Source: an uncultured beta proteobacterium (GTDB lineage: Bacteria > Pseudomonadota > Gammaproteobacteria > Burkholderiales > Burkholderiaceae). From it: a DNA stretch of 64,000 nt. Position 1 is the first letter of the stretch. Each line of letters begins with the position of its first letter. Made by a program: the position numbers and the translations under genes. Where the stretch lies: assembly GCA_903944725.1 (NCBI GenBank), contig CAJASX010000054.1, forward strand, positions 62,001 to 126,000. The letters are read 5' to 3'. Below the pieces are notes generated by a model. It was given only the letters and a program-made list of their open reading frames with translations. It made no database searches and was not told the origin of the DNA. Of the stretch, positions 26,810-38,851 are shown one piece after another.

Positions 26810-28221
26810 TATTCTTCCAGATCGTTCTCTTTGGAGGGGTCATTAAGACCAAATTTTCTCAGTTTAATATATAGGCTTTGCCGCGAAAGGCCAAGCATTT
26901 CGGAGGCGGCCACCCGATTGCCTCGGGATAAATCAAGGGCTGCTTTAATGCACAGTTCTTCAATTAAGTCAGTAGTTTCATTTAGAATTTCTTTTAATGG
27001 CAGGCGCCCAACTAATTGGGTCAGTTCTTCGTTAGAGCGCGATATGCCTTCACCTATTTGATATTGAGGCCGAATGCGTGAGCCTACTTCACGAATTGAA
27101 AAACCAATACAAGGTTTTGGGGTAGTCATGGCTGAGGCAGATATCTCAACGGGATGATAGGTACCAAAGGCATCACGAATAGCAGTAGCAAACAGTTTAA
27201 TGCTACGTTCAGCTTGTAAATTAGCCAACATTACTTTTAAATCAATGGTCGAGCGTTCTAACCAAATTTCTAGCGATTCATGAAGTAATTGCTCAGGTTT
27301 TTCAATCATTACCATTTTACGAAAAGCATGATTTGTGCTAATAATTTTGCCTTGTAAATTGGTGACTACAAAAGCATCGGCTGAATTTTCTAGAGCGAAT
27401 AAAGTTATTGCTTGATTACTATTGGCACTAGCAGCATCAGAGGCTTGAATGGTTTTCATCGCAATTAAGATCAGTGCTTGATTGGCGTTACGAAAGGGTG
27501 CAGCCGTCAGAGCGAGATCAGCACCATTTAAATTAGCATTAAATTCAATTTTTTCGCTTCCATAACTTACTCTCCCCAAGGCAGCCTGCACGGCAAGTAG
27601 ATCGTTTTTAGTGGGGTAGTCTAAAAATGATTTACCAATTATTTTCTTAATTGATTCGCCCATCATTTCAACAAAACGCGAATTAGCCTCAAGAATTTTA
27701 GAGTTAGTGCTGTCAATCAAAACACTAGCCTCAGAGGCAATTTCAAAAAAAATGCGATTGCGGGTTTCCATTTGCCGCAAACGCGCATAGTCGAGTTCAA
27801 TTGTTTGTTGTGCGTCAATTAAGCGTTGCTGGAGCAATGAAACTTCGCGTAAGTCTCGGTACATAGCCACAATGCGTTGACTACTTGGAATATGAATCGT
27901 GGCGCAAAGAAATGGTAAATCGGCTCCGCCCGATACGAGGATATTAATTTGTCTTAGTCGTGAAGTGCCTGAATCTTTGGCTTCTTGAATGAGTGATTGA
28001 ACTTTAGGGCGGCTTTCGAAAGTAACCGTATCTTCCCAAGATTGACCTACCCAACTTTGAAACATTTTGCTTTGAAGCTCAGAATTACTAAAGCTCAAGC
28101 CGAGAATCTTACCCGTCTCATCCATAACAATAGCTAAGTCAGATCCGGATTGAATTACGGTTGCTATCTCGTGCGGTGAGAGGAGACCAATTTCCAGCAA
28201 GGGGTTTAAAGAGGAAGACAA
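26809..28221 (-). CDS. ppsR: PpsR/CrtJ-type repressor of photosynthesis genes
   Basis: PpsR represses bch, crt and puc genes by binding TGT-N12-ACA, four exact copies of which lie in this window. The 470-residue protein has an N-terminal PAS-like region (about 20-130), a linker helix, two further PAS domains (about 155-265 and 275-385) and a Fis-type helix-turn-helix at the end (A-A-S-E-M-L-G-L-S-R-Q-S-L near 440). A Cys in E-E-L-C-I-K-A-A-L, before the helix-turn-helix, sits where the redox-sensing Cys of Rhodobacter PpsR is expected. Stop overlaps crtA (TAATG). It follows the second ppaA after 22 nt. Confidence 0.93.
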   Translation of the reverse strand: MSSSLNPLLEIGLLSPHEIATVIQSGSDLAIVMDETGKILGLSFSNSELQSKMFQSWVGQSWEDTVTFESRPKVQSLIQEAKDSGTSRLRQINILVSGGADLPFLCATIHIPSSQRIVAMYRDLREVSLLQQRLIDAQQTIELDYARLRQMETRNRIFFEIASEASVLIDSTNSKILEANSRFVEMMGESIKKIIGKSFLDYPTKNDLLAVQAALGRVSYGSEKIEFNANLNGADLALTAAPFRNANQALILIAMKTIQASDAASANSNQAITLFALENSADAFVVTNLQGKIISTNHAFRKMVMIEKPEQLLHESLEIWLERSTIDLKVMLANLQAERSIKLFATAIRDAFGTYHPVEISASAMTTPKPCIGFSIREVGSRIRPQYQIGEGISRSNEELTQLVGRLPLKEILNETTDLIEELCIKAALDLSRGNRVAASEMLGLSRQSLYIKLRKFGLNDPSKENDLEE

Positions 28222-28243
28222 GCCATTCCTTAGAGTTAAACCC

Positions 28244-29155
28244 CTACTTTACAAGGCTTGCAGCTGTTTTAAGTGCTGCATCAAGATCAGTAGTGCAGCT
28301 ATCTGCGCTCGATCGACTTAATAATTCAGGCTGTGCTTTCAGTAGCGCACCACCTACCATAATATGTAATTGCGGATTTAAAGAAGCCTGACGAATGGAG
28401 GGAATTAGATCTTCTAGCTCTTCCCAATGCTTACGAGAGCCTATAGAAATAGCAATAAAATTAAAAAATGAGTTTTTCAGCGTTTGCAGAATTTCAGCAC
28501 CGGTAATTTTGGCTGCTGGTAAGACATTCCAGCCGTGTTGAATTAAATTTTCAGTCAAGAGAAAAACACCAAGGCTATGTTGTGAGCCTGGTGCCGCTAC
28601 GACCAAGGCATTTCCTATTGTTTGGGTTTGTAATTTTCCTTGAGTATGAAACAGAGGGTTGAGCTCACGCAAAATAGCTTGTAAATGACCGATAGCAATA
28701 GTACTTGAACCAAAGGTGCAGGCATCAGCTTCCCATAAATACTCTAAGTTTCTTGCCGCATCAACCGCTAAGCTATAGTAAATTTCATTAATTGAGCAAC
28801 CAGCATGACATAGTTGCAAAGCATAGTCACGACACTCTTCATAAGGTTTGGTGAGTAGCAAAATGGAAAACTCACTAATTTGGCGGGCCGAAAGATGCAA
28901 GGGTAGACGGGAAATATTTTCGAGCTTGCGTTGCTTGACATTAGCAAGTTGCGCCACTAATCGTGGAATGATTTTTTTTTCAACTGTGGTTTCAAGATAG
29001 CTCGGTTTATCAGCTGGTGTTTTCTGAAGTGAGTGCTGCCTCTTAGCAGTAGCTAACTCTGAATTTTCACTTTTCGTCAAAGGCCGACTTAGTACCGTCA
29101 CCAAAACTCCAATCGTTGAGGCAAAATGTTGCACCGCAACAAATAATTCTTCCAA
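28244..29155 (-). CDS. ppaA: AerR/PpaA-type cobalamin-binding antirepressor, copy 2
   Basis: This 303-residue protein is a paralogue of the protein at 222-1154, and the pair ppaA-ppsR is the standard order in purple bacteria. Shared signatures are W-E-A-D-A-C-T-F near residue 168, P-G-S-Q-H-S-L-G near 217 and V-G-G-A-L near 281. The N-terminal 60 residues differ from copy 1. It lacks the His that follows C-T-F in copy 1 (here Gly), so cobalamin ligation could differ. It is transcribed with ppsR and diverges from bchF across a gap with two PpsR-type sites, suggesting autoregulation. Confidence 0.85.
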   Translation of the reverse strand: MEELFVAVQHFASTIGVLVTVLSRPLTKSENSELATAKRQHSLQKTPADKPSYLETTVEKKIIPRLVAQLANVKQRKLENISRLPLHLSARQISEFSILLLTKPYEECRDYALQLCHAGCSINEIYYSLAVDAARNLEYLWEADACTFGSSTIAIGHLQAILRELNPLFHTQGKLQTQTIGNALVVAAPGSQHSLGVFLLTENLIQHGWNVLPAAKITGAEILQTLKNSFFNFIAISIGSRKHWEELEDLIPSIRQASLNPQLHIMVGGALLKAQPELLSRSSADSCTTDLDAALKTAASLVK

Positions 29156-29209
29156 GCTGATTAAAAGCCTGTGTCCTATGGCTATAGATTACGCAATTTT
29201 GCTTACTTA

Positions 29210-29227
29210 TGTCAAATCCATTTTACA
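29210..29227. promoter_or_regulatory. PpsR/CrtJ operator, ppaA2-bchF gap, site 1
   Basis: An exact TGT-N12-ACA lies 55 bp from the ppaA2 start. On the minus strand its left end reads TTGACA, followed at 18 bp by TAATCT, a plausible promoter for ppaA2-ppsR. Binding here would give negative autoregulation. Confidence 0.7.
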
Positions 29228-29228
29228 C

Positions 29229-29248
29229 AACTAGGGGTAGATACCTAG
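29229..29248. promoter_or_regulatory. ACTAGG/CCTAGT inverted repeat between the two PpsR-type sites
   Basis: Six-base arms face each other across 8 bases, directly beside site 1. Similar CTAG arms occur upstream of bchC (12232-12252), and an ACCCTAGG element adjoins the bchH site. Function unknown. Confidence 0.3.
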
Positions 29249-29269
29249 TGGGCTAAAAAATAGAAAAAG

Positions 29270-29287
29270 CGTAAACTTTTGTTTACA
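29270..29287. promoter_or_regulatory. Near-consensus PpsR/CrtJ site, ppaA2-bchF gap, site 2
   Basis: CGT-N12-ACA with strong inner arms GTAAAC and GTTTAC differs from the consensus by one base. It lies 31 bp before bchF and 60 bp (centre to centre) from site 1. PpsR tetramers are known to bind paired sites cooperatively. Confidence 0.55.
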
Positions 29288-29318
29288 CATTTAGCACAAA
29301 GAACCTTGGTAAAGAGCA

Positions 29319-31108
<1,790 letters not shown>

Positions 31109-31147
31109 TATGACAAACCGATTACAACGGCAGATGGGTGTATTGGG

Positions 31148-32716
31148 ATGCAATTAACTTTATGGACCTATGAAGGACCCCCTCACGTGGGTGCGATGCG
31201 CATCGCTACAGCGATGGAAGGGGTGCACTATGTGTTGCACGCGCCACAAGGCGATACCTATGCCGATTTGTTATTCACCATGATTGAACGCAATAATCGT
31301 CGTCCACCCGTTACCTACACCACCTTTCAGGCGCGTGATTTAGGTAGCGATACCGCTGAATTATTTAAAGAGGCAGCACGTAATGCCTATGAACGGTTTA
31401 AGCCAGAACTATTAATGGTGGGTTCATCGTGTACCGCTGAATTAATTCAGGATGACCCAGGCGGCTTAGCTGCAGCATTAAATTTGCCTTTACCAGTTTT
31501 GCCGCTTGAATTACCTGCTTACCAAAAGAAAGAAAATTGGGGTGCGGCGGAAACGTTTTATCAGATGGTGCGGTTGTTAGGCGCCGAACATGCCTTAACG
31601 CCTGGCACAAAAAGAGCCCCTAGAGCAGCTAATCAAAAACCGCGTTGCAATATTTTAGGGCCGACTGCTTTAGGTTTTCGACATCGTGACGATGTTGCTG
31701 AAGTGTCACGTTTATTAGAGCAGATTGGCATTGAGATCAATGTTGTTGCCCCTTTAGGTGCTAGACCAAAAGATATTGCCCGCTTACACGAGGCAGATTT
31801 TAATGTGGTGCTCTATCCCGAAATCGCTAATTCAGCAGTGCAATGGTTAACCCGTAATTGTGATCAAGCAGCCACCAAGACTATTCCAATTGGCTTTAAA
31901 GCTACTCGGCAATTTATTGAGGAAGTCTGTGCCTTGGCCGGTATCGAATGTGATGTAGAGGCATTAGTGAATAATTCACGGGCGCGTTGGTATGCCTTAT
32001 CAGTTGATTCAACGTATTTAACCAATAAACGGGTATTTATTTTTGGTGATGCCACCCATGCTGTAGCCGCAGCTAAAGTCGCGCATGAAGAAATGGGCTT
32101 TCAGGTAGTAGGTTTAGGAACATATAGTCGCGAACTAGCTCGCGAGGTGCGTGAAGCAGCTGAAAAATATGGCATTGAGGCTTTAATTACCGATGATTAC
32201 TTAGTGGTTGAGCGAGCTATTACCGAGTTACAACCCGAATTAATTTTAGGCTCACAAATGGAGCGGCACATTGCTAAGCGCTTAAAAATACCTTGCGCAG
32301 TGATTTCTGCGCCAGTACACGTGCAAGATTTTCCAGCGCGTTACTCGCCACAAATGGGCTTTGAAGGTGCTAATGTGTTATTTGATACGTGGGTGCACCC
32401 GCTCATGATGGGTCTAGAAGAGCATTTAATTGGTATGTTTCGTGGCGACATGGAATTTCATGAGGAAGCAATGCCTTCTCATTTAGGGCATAACTCTACC
32501 CCAGAGCGTCAGCCAGAGGCTATCGCTAGCAAAGCTCAAGGTCAGCAAGAATTGATTTCGATTTGGGATGATGAAGCCCAAACTGAGTTACGAAAAATCC
32601 CATTTTTTGTACGCGGTAAAGCAAAACGCAATACTGAACGCTTTGCTTTGGAGCAGGGCGTACAAAAAATTTCGATTGAAACACTTTATGACGCGAAAGC
32701 GTATTACAGCCGCTAA
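31148..32716 (+). CDS. bchB: Light-independent protochlorophyllide reductase subunit B
   Basis: BchB supplies part of the interface 4Fe-4S cluster and the active site of DPOR. The 522-residue protein begins with [15 protein letters not shown], identical in style to other BchB N-termini; the Asp in the Y-A-D-L-L segment near residue 36 is the expected unusual cluster ligand. The Cys in G-S-S-C-T-A-E-L lies near 97. The C-terminus ends in the small PCP-reductase-like domain (about 470-522). Confidence 0.95.
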   Translation: MQLTLWTYEGPPHVGAMRIATAMEGVHYVLHAPQGDTYADLLFTMIERNNRRPPVTYTTFQARDLGSDTAELFKEAARNAYERFKPELLMVGSSCTAELIQDDPGGLAAALNLPLPVLPLELPAYQKKENWGAAETFYQMVRLLGAEHALTPGTKRAPRAANQKPRCNILGPTALGFRHRDDVAEVSRLLEQIGIEINVVAPLGARPKDIARLHEADFNVVLYPEIANSAVQWLTRNCDQAATKTIPIGFKATRQFIEEVCALAGIECDVEALVNNSRARWYALSVDSTYLTNKRVFIFGDATHAVAAAKVAHEEMGFQVVGLGTYSRELAREVREAAEKYGIEALITDDYLVVERAITELQPELILGSQMERHIAKRLKIPCAVISAPVHVQDFPARYSPQMGFEGANVLFDTWVHPLMMGLEEHLIGMFRGDMEFHEEAMPSHLGHNSTPERQPEAIASKAQGQQELISIWDDEAQTELRKIPFFVRGKAKRNTERFALEQGVQKISIETLYDAKAYYSR

Positions 32717-32726
32717 TTGCGGATAA

Positions 32727-33650
<924 letters not shown>

Positions 33651-33664
33651 TTTAGACATTCGCC

Positions 33665-34366
33665 ATGCAACATCGTTCTTACATCGATAAACGCAATCAA
33701 CTAGAACAGTATTTTGATCGTACTGCAGTCGATGCATGGGCTAGATTAACTTCGTCTGCTCCAGTTAGCGGTATTCGTGCAACCGTACGGGCGGGTCGCG
33801 AGACAATGCGCCAAACGATCTTAGCGTATTTACCAGCTGACTTATCCGGTAAGCGGGTGCTCGATGCGGGCTGTGGTACAGGCTTATTAGCAGTAGATTT
33901 AGCGCGCCGAGGCGCGCAAGTGGTGGCGATCGATATTTCACCAACTTTAGTGCAATTGGGTAAAGAGCGCTTACCAAATAATTTAAATGGGGGCTCAATC
34001 GAATTTCTTGCGGGCGATATGTTGGATCCTGCCTTAGGACAGTTTGATTATGTGGTGTGCATGGATTCGATGATTCATTACAACCGTTTTGATATTGCCA
34101 AGGCATTAGGTCTACTGGCAGTGCGAACCCGCCAGACCATCGTCTTTACTTTCGCACCAAAAACTATTTTTTTGGCAGCCTTAATTGGCGTAGGGCGCTT
34201 ATTTCCTCGTGGTGATCGCGCACCTTTTATTGAGCCGGTGGCAGAAAAAAAACTCACAAAACTCATTGTTATGGGAGAAGATTTGGGCGCTTGGACAATT
34301 ACTGGTAGTAAAAAAATTTCACGCGGTTTTTATAAATCACAAGCGATGGCTTTAGAGCGCCAGTAA
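33665..34366 (+). CDS. bchM: Mg-protoporphyrin IX O-methyltransferase
   Basis: BchM methylates the C13 propionate of Mg-protoporphyrin IX with S-adenosylmethionine, giving the substrate of AcsF. The 233-residue protein has the class I SAM loop D-A-G-C-G-T-G near residue 67, the acidic V-A-I-D-I-S strand end near 90, and the family's M-D-S-M-I-H-Y segment near 136. A 14-nt gap follows bchL. lhaA begins 10 nt after the stop. Confidence 0.94.
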   Translation: MQHRSYIDKRNQLEQYFDRTAVDAWARLTSSAPVSGIRATVRAGRETMRQTILAYLPADLSGKRVLDAGCGTGLLAVDLARRGAQVVAIDISPTLVQLGKERLPNNLNGGSIEFLAGDMLDPALGQFDYVVCMDSMIHYNRFDIAKALGLLAVRTRQTIVFTFAPKTIFLAALIGVGRLFPRGDRAPFIEPVAEKKLTKLIVMGEDLGAWTITGSKKISRGFYKSQAMALERQ

Positions 34367-34376
34367 AGAGTAGATC

Positions 34377-35804
34377 ATGCGTTTTCAACCTCGATTCCCG
34401 CGTCTTAGCCCACGCTTTATGCCATTTGCTGATGTTGCTACGGCAGAATTGCCTTTAAGTCGTTTGTTGCGCCTGTCACTTTTTCAAATTTCAGTTGGCT
34501 TAGCGGCAGCCTTATTAATCGGAACGCTAAACCGCATCATGATTGTTGAATTACAGGTGAGCGCTAGTTTGGTTGCCGTGATGGTTGCCTTACCGCTATT
34601 GTTTGCTCCGTTTAGGGCCCTCATTGGTCATCGGAGTGACCGACATAAATCGGTTTTAGGATGGCGGCGGGTGCCTTATATTTGGATTGGTACCTGGCTA
34701 CAATTTGGCGGCTTGGCGATTATGCCGTTTGCCCTTATTTTGCTGTCAGGCGATTCACATTGGCCGATGTGGTTTGGTGAGGGCGCCTGTGGCTTAGCCT
34801 TTTTATTGGTAGGGGCTGGCATGCAAATTACGCAAACTGCCGGACTAGCCTTAGCTGCCGATTTAACCACTCCAAGCTTGCGCCCAAGAGTGGTTGCTTT
34901 AATGTACTTGATGTTGCTAGTGGGAATGGCAGCCAGCAGTTTAATTTTAGGATTTCTTTTAATTGACTTTACGCCAGTATTATTAATTCGGGTGATTCAA
35001 GGTGCAGCGAGCTTAACCTTGATTTTAAATTTAATTGCCCTATGGAAACAAGAAGCGCGTCAACCCCACTTAACTGCCCCACATTTACCGCGTAAAAGTT
35101 TTAGCGAGTCATGGAAAATATTTTCTACTCAAAAAAAAGTAATGCGGTTTTTATTGGCCTTAGGCATTGGCACGGCCGCCTTTAGTATGCAAGATATTAT
35201 TTTAGAGCCCTATGGTGCCGAAGTACTCAAACTGTCGGTAAGCTCAACCACGATGTTGACTTTTATCACTGCGGTGGGAGCAATTTGCGCTTTTGCAATT
35301 GCAGCTAAATTCCTTAATCGCAGTATCGAGGCTTATCGTTTAGCAGCACTTGGCACCCTCTTTGGTATTTTGGCATTTACCTGTGTGATTTTTTCTGAGC
35401 CTCTAGCCTCCCCCTTATTATTTCGTTGTGGGGCGTTTTTGATTGGTTTTGGTGGGGGTTTATTTTCGGTTAGCACGCTTACTGTAGCAATGTCGTTTGA
35501 GGCTGATGATATGAGTGGCTTAGTCTTGGGAGCCTGGGGCGCAGTACAAGCTACCGCCGCTGGCTTAGCGATTGCCTTGGGTGGCTTCATACGTGATCTG
35601 ATATCAGGCTTAGCCCAATCGGGATTATTGGGTTCAGCCTTAGATTCAAATGCAACTGGCTATAGCTTTGTTTATCACCTTGAATTTTATTTACTATTCG
35701 CTACCTTAATTGTGTTGGGTCCGTTGGTAGCCTATCGAACCCCTAAGCTAGGGTCTGAAAAGGGTGTTGATAAAAAGTTTGGTTTAGCAGAATTACCAGG
35801 TTAG
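34377..35804 (+). CDS. lhaA: LhaA/PucC-family light-harvesting assembly protein
   Basis: The LhaA/PucC/Bch2 family are major-facilitator-like membrane proteins that assist LH1 or LH2 assembly and probably deliver bacteriochlorophyll. The 475-residue protein has about 12 hydrophobic segments after a polar N-terminus and the family's P-F-R-A-L-I-G-H-R-S-D-R segment in the first cytoplasmic loop near residue 82. Its position between bchM and puhA is the usual place for lhaA (ORF1696 of Rhodobacter) rather than pucC, and no LH2 genes are in the window. Confidence 0.92.
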   Translation: MRFQPRFPRLSPRFMPFADVATAELPLSRLLRLSLFQISVGLAAALLIGTLNRIMIVELQVSASLVAVMVALPLLFAPFRALIGHRSDRHKSVLGWRRVPYIWIGTWLQFGGLAIMPFALILLSGDSHWPMWFGEGACGLAFLLVGAGMQITQTAGLALAADLTTPSLRPRVVALMYLMLLVGMAASSLILGFLLIDFTPVLLIRVIQGAASLTLILNLIALWKQEARQPHLTAPHLPRKSFSESWKIFSTQKKVMRFLLALGIGTAAFSMQDIILEPYGAEVLKLSVSSTTMLTFITAVGAICAFAIAAKFLNRSIEAYRLAALGTLFGILAFTCVIFSEPLASPLLFRCGAFLIGFGGGLFSVSTLTVAMSFEADDMSGLVLGAWGAVQATAAGLAIALGGFIRDLISGLAQSGLLGSALDSNATGYSFVYHLEFYLLFATLIVLGPLVAYRTPKLGSEKGVDKKFGLAELPG

Positions 35805-35844
35805 TTAGAGCTTGTAACGTTGTTTAATTTAGAGGAAATAGATT

Positions 35845-36618
35845 ATGGGAACCGGAGCAATTACACAATATGTTGATTTGGCGCAACTCATTCTTTACCT
35901 GTTTTGGGCGTTTTTTTTCGGATTAATTTATTACCTCACGCTTGAAAGTAAACGCGAAGGTTTTCCTTTGGAGTATGACCAAGCAGGCAAGGTAAGGCGT
36001 AACCCAGGTTTAATTGGGATGCCTGCACCGAAGGTGTTTAAAACTCAATTTCACGGCGATGTGATTAATCCACGAGATGAACCTTTAGACGTGATTACTG
36101 GCGCAAGACCTGCGCATCGCTTTAATGGTGCACCATTAGAGCCCACTGGCAATCCCATGTTAGATTGCGTAGGACCAGGTGCTTATGCCAATCGCCCCGA
36201 TTATCCCGACTTAACATTTGAGGGCAAGCCGGTTATTGTTCCCATGCGCATCTTGCAAGATTTTAAGGTGGCGAAGCAGGATATCGATCCACGGGGCTTG
36301 ATGGTAGTGGGCGCAGATGGCGTTCGTGGTGGTGTCATTAAGGATATCTGGGTTGATCGTGCAGAAATGGTTATTCGTTATCTTGAATTAGAAACTACTG
36401 CTGAGAATGGCAGTCGTAAGGTAATGTTACCAATGAATTTTGCTCGGGTACAGCGTACGCGAATCGCAGTTCAATCGATTTTGGGGCACCAGTTTGCTGA
36501 AGTGCCGGCCATTAAAAATCACGAGCAAATTACCATGTTGGAAGAAGAGAAGGTGATGGCGTATTACGGCGGCGGCACTTTATATGCAACACCTGAGCGC
36601 AGAGAACCCCTAATATGA
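35845..36618 (+). CDS. puhA: Photosynthetic reaction centre H subunit
   Basis: PuhA caps the cytoplasmic face of the reaction centre and helps proton delivery to the secondary quinone. The 257-residue protein has a short periplasmic N-terminus, one membrane span (about 12-31), the Y-Y-L-T-L-E-S-K-R-E-G-F-P-L segment just after it, and a PRC-barrel cytoplasmic domain (about 130-245). It overlaps puhB by ATGA. A good AGAGGAAAT ribosome site precedes it. Confidence 0.97.
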   Translation: MGTGAITQYVDLAQLILYLFWAFFFGLIYYLTLESKREGFPLEYDQAGKVRRNPGLIGMPAPKVFKTQFHGDVINPRDEPLDVITGARPAHRFNGAPLEPTGNPMLDCVGPGAYANRPDYPDLTFEGKPVIVPMRILQDFKVAKQDIDPRGLMVVGADGVRGGVIKDIWVDRAEMVIRYLELETTAENGSRKVMLPMNFARVQRTRIAVQSILGHQFAEVPAIKNHEQITMLEEEKVMAYYGGGTLYATPERREPLI

Positions 36619-37283
36619 GTTCGCTTTACCAATCACCCGAGCATGAGTTTGAGCCAAGCTACGGCTTGCCAGAAGCATTGCCAGCTGGTGAGCATATTTT
36701 ATGGCAGGGTAGTCCCAATTGGTTTTCATTAACCCGCCATGCGTTTCATTTGTTCGCTTTAATGGCGTACTTTGGTTTAATTATTACGGCTAAATTAATC
36801 TCAATTAGTCTGGCCGAAACAACTTGGTTTGCCGAGCTCGGTAGCATCGCTTTAGTAATTGCCTTATCGATCTTAGGGATGGTGTTAATAGCCTGCTTAG
36901 CTTATTGGTCTGCCACAACGACGGTTTATACACTTACGACTTCAAGGGTGGTGATGCGGGTTGGCATTGTCCTTACGGTGAGCTTTAATTTGCCACTTAA
37001 GCGCATTGTCAGTGCCGATGTACACCAGTTTTCTGATGGCACGGGCAATATTCGTTTGAAATTAGCCGCAAGCGACAAAATTGCTTATTTTCACCTATGG
37101 CCCCATGCTCGCCCTTGGTATTTTGCTCATCCTGAACCCATGTTAAGAAGTATTCCCCAGGCCACAGTCGTTGCCAAGCAACTCACTACGGCTTGGCAGG
37201 CGGCCAATCTAAATCAGACTACTGATGACTTAAAGACGCCGAACAATTTAGCGCCACTACAAGTGGCAGAGCAAGCCGCATGA
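36615..37283 (+). CDS. puhB: PuhB, reaction-centre assembly factor
   Basis: PuhB is an assembly factor of the reaction centre and its H subunit. The 222-residue protein has two to three membrane spans (about 48-105) and the PH-like segment expected of the family, with L-W-Q-G-S-P-N-W near residue 33 and T-T-S-R-V-V-M-R near 115. It sits in the invariant order puhA-puhB-puhC and overlaps puhA and puhC by ATGA on both sides. Confidence 0.92.
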   Translation: MSSLYQSPEHEFEPSYGLPEALPAGEHILWQGSPNWFSLTRHAFHLFALMAYFGLIITAKLISISLAETTWFAELGSIALVIALSILGMVLIACLAYWSATTTVYTLTTSRVVMRVGIVLTVSFNLPLKRIVSADVHQFSDGTGNIRLKLAASDKIAYFHLWPHARPWYFAHPEPMLRSIPQATVVAKQLTTAWQAANLNQTTDDLKTPNNLAPLQVAEQAA

Positions 37284-37735
37284 GAATGACTTTAGAGCCC
37301 AAATTAATTCCTAAGGGCATGGGCATTGCAGTGCTATCGGTCATGTTAGTAACCTTTATTTCGGTTGCGTTTATCAGCCTGCAGAACAAGGATCTGCGCG
37401 AACCAGATGCCCCTACTCAGCAGTCTCGACAGTTGCGCTTTGAAGATCGCGCCGATGGCTCGATTGCAGTGATTGAGTTTGTTAGCGGCAAACAAATTGA
37501 CAGGGTGGTTGGCGAAAGTGGTTTTGTGCGTGGAGTCTTGCGCGGTTTAGCGCAAGAGCGTAAGCGGGAAGGCTTTGACAGCGCGCAACCCTTCGTCTTG
37601 GTGGGCCACACTGATGGCCGACTTACCTTGAGTGATCCAGTTACCAAGCGCAAAGTTGATTTAGACTCTTTTGGACCAAGCAACGCTGAAAATTTTTTAC
37701 GAATGCTGACAATACCAGTTAAGGAGCAGAAATAA
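37280..37735 (+). CDS. puhC: PuhC, photosynthetic complex assembly protein
   Basis: PuhC supports reorganisation or assembly of the RC-LH1 core. The 151-residue protein has one N-terminal membrane span (about 14-33) and a periplasmic domain with [10 protein letters not shown] near residue 52 and [11 protein letters not shown] near 78, both recurrent in the family. Overlaps puhB by ATGA and acsF by TAATG. Confidence 0.9.
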   Translation: MRMTLEPKLIPKGMGIAVLSVMLVTFISVAFISLQNKDLREPDAPTQQSRQLRFEDRADGSIAVIEFVSGKQIDRVVGESGFVRGVLRGLAQERKREGFDSAQPFVLVGHTDGRLTLSDPVTKRKVDLDSFGPSNAENFLRMLTIPVKEQK

Positions 37736-38835
37736 TGGAAGTCAAGATGGAGAGCGTAGAAACCTTACTGGGCTCGCAAATGAATAAAACTGCCCAGTTA
37801 AATTCATCGACAGAACGCGCCCTTGAAGATGCGGTATTAAGTCCGCGTTTTTATACAACTAATTTTGCCGAAATCGATCGCGTCAAGATAGATAGTTTGC
37901 GACGTGAGTGGGATGCGCTGATGGTCGAATATGAAGCCGATACCAATAACGATCACTTTCAACGCCCGGCTGAAATGGATAAAGACTACTCCAAAGTAGA
38001 TCCAGAGCTATACGATGAATTCGTTGATTTTTTAATTAGCTCTATAACCTCAGAATTTTCAGGTTGTATTTTGTATGCAGAAATTAAGCGCAAAGTAAAA
38101 AATGAAGACATGCGTACCTTATTTGGTTATATGGCGCGAGATGAAAGTCGTCATGCTGGGTTTATAAATCAATGGCTGAAAGATTTTGGCATCGGCATTG
38201 ATTTAGGGTTTTTAGCGAAAACGAAAAAATATACCTATTTCAAGCCGAAGTTTATTTATTACGCTACGTATCTTTCAGAAAAAATTGGTTATGCTCGTTA
38301 CATTACCATTTTTAGGCAAATAGAACGCAAACCAGAATTACGCTTCCACCCGATATTTTTATGGTTTGAAAAATGGTGTAACGATGAGTTTCGTCATGGC
38401 GAATCATTTGCCTTAATCATGCGAGCCAATCCCAAGCTTCTTACGGGCATTAATAAATATTGGATTCGTTTTTTTATCTTGGCGGTTTATGCCACGATGT
38501 ATGTGCGCGATCATTCACGTCCTCAGCTTTATAAGGCTTTACAGATTTCTCCTGCCGATTACGATCGTCAGGTATTACAAATTACTAATGAAATTACGAA
38601 GCAAGTATTTCCAGTTACCTTGAATCTTGATGACCCACGTTTTTATCAGGGCTTAGAGCGCATGTTGGTGTTATTTACGCGTATGGAAGCAGTCAAAAAG
38701 CAGGCGTCTTGGTTTAAGAAAATACATGTGGCATGGCTTGGTATGCTGGTAGGCATAGAGTTTATTCGAGTGTACTTTTTGCCGGTAAATGACAATGCCT
38801 TGCCTAGATCTGTGCGCATGGTGCCTACTTGGTAA
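37735..38835 (+). CDS. acsF: Oxygen-dependent Mg-protoporphyrin IX monomethyl ester cyclase
   Basis: AcsF is the di-iron oxygenase that forms ring E. The 366-residue protein carries the expected carboxylate/His iron ligands: the C-I-L-Y-A-E-I helix near residue 120, D-E-S-R-H-A-G-F near 145 and D-E-F-R-H-G-E-S-F near 220. It is the only cyclase visible; the anaerobic radical-SAM enzyme BchE is absent, so pigment synthesis from this window requires oxygen. Characterised betaproteobacterial AcsF works without the auxiliary subunit BciE, and none is seen here. AAGGAG precedes its ATG within the end of puhC. Confidence 0.96.
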   Translation: MEVKMESVETLLGSQMNKTAQLNSSTERALEDAVLSPRFYTTNFAEIDRVKIDSLRREWDALMVEYEADTNNDHFQRPAEMDKDYSKVDPELYDEFVDFLISSITSEFSGCILYAEIKRKVKNEDMRTLFGYMARDESRHAGFINQWLKDFGIGIDLGFLAKTKKYTYFKPKFIYYATYLSEKIGYARYITIFRQIERKPELRFHPIFLWFEKWCNDEFRHGESFALIMRANPKLLTGINKYWIRFFILAVYATMYVRDHSRPQLYKALQISPADYDRQVLQITNEITKQVFPVTLNLDDPRFYQGLERMLVLFTRMEAVKKQASWFKKIHVAWLGMLVGIEFIRVYFLPVNDNALPRSVRMVPTW

Positions 38836-38851
38836 AGCACCAGAGCTAACA

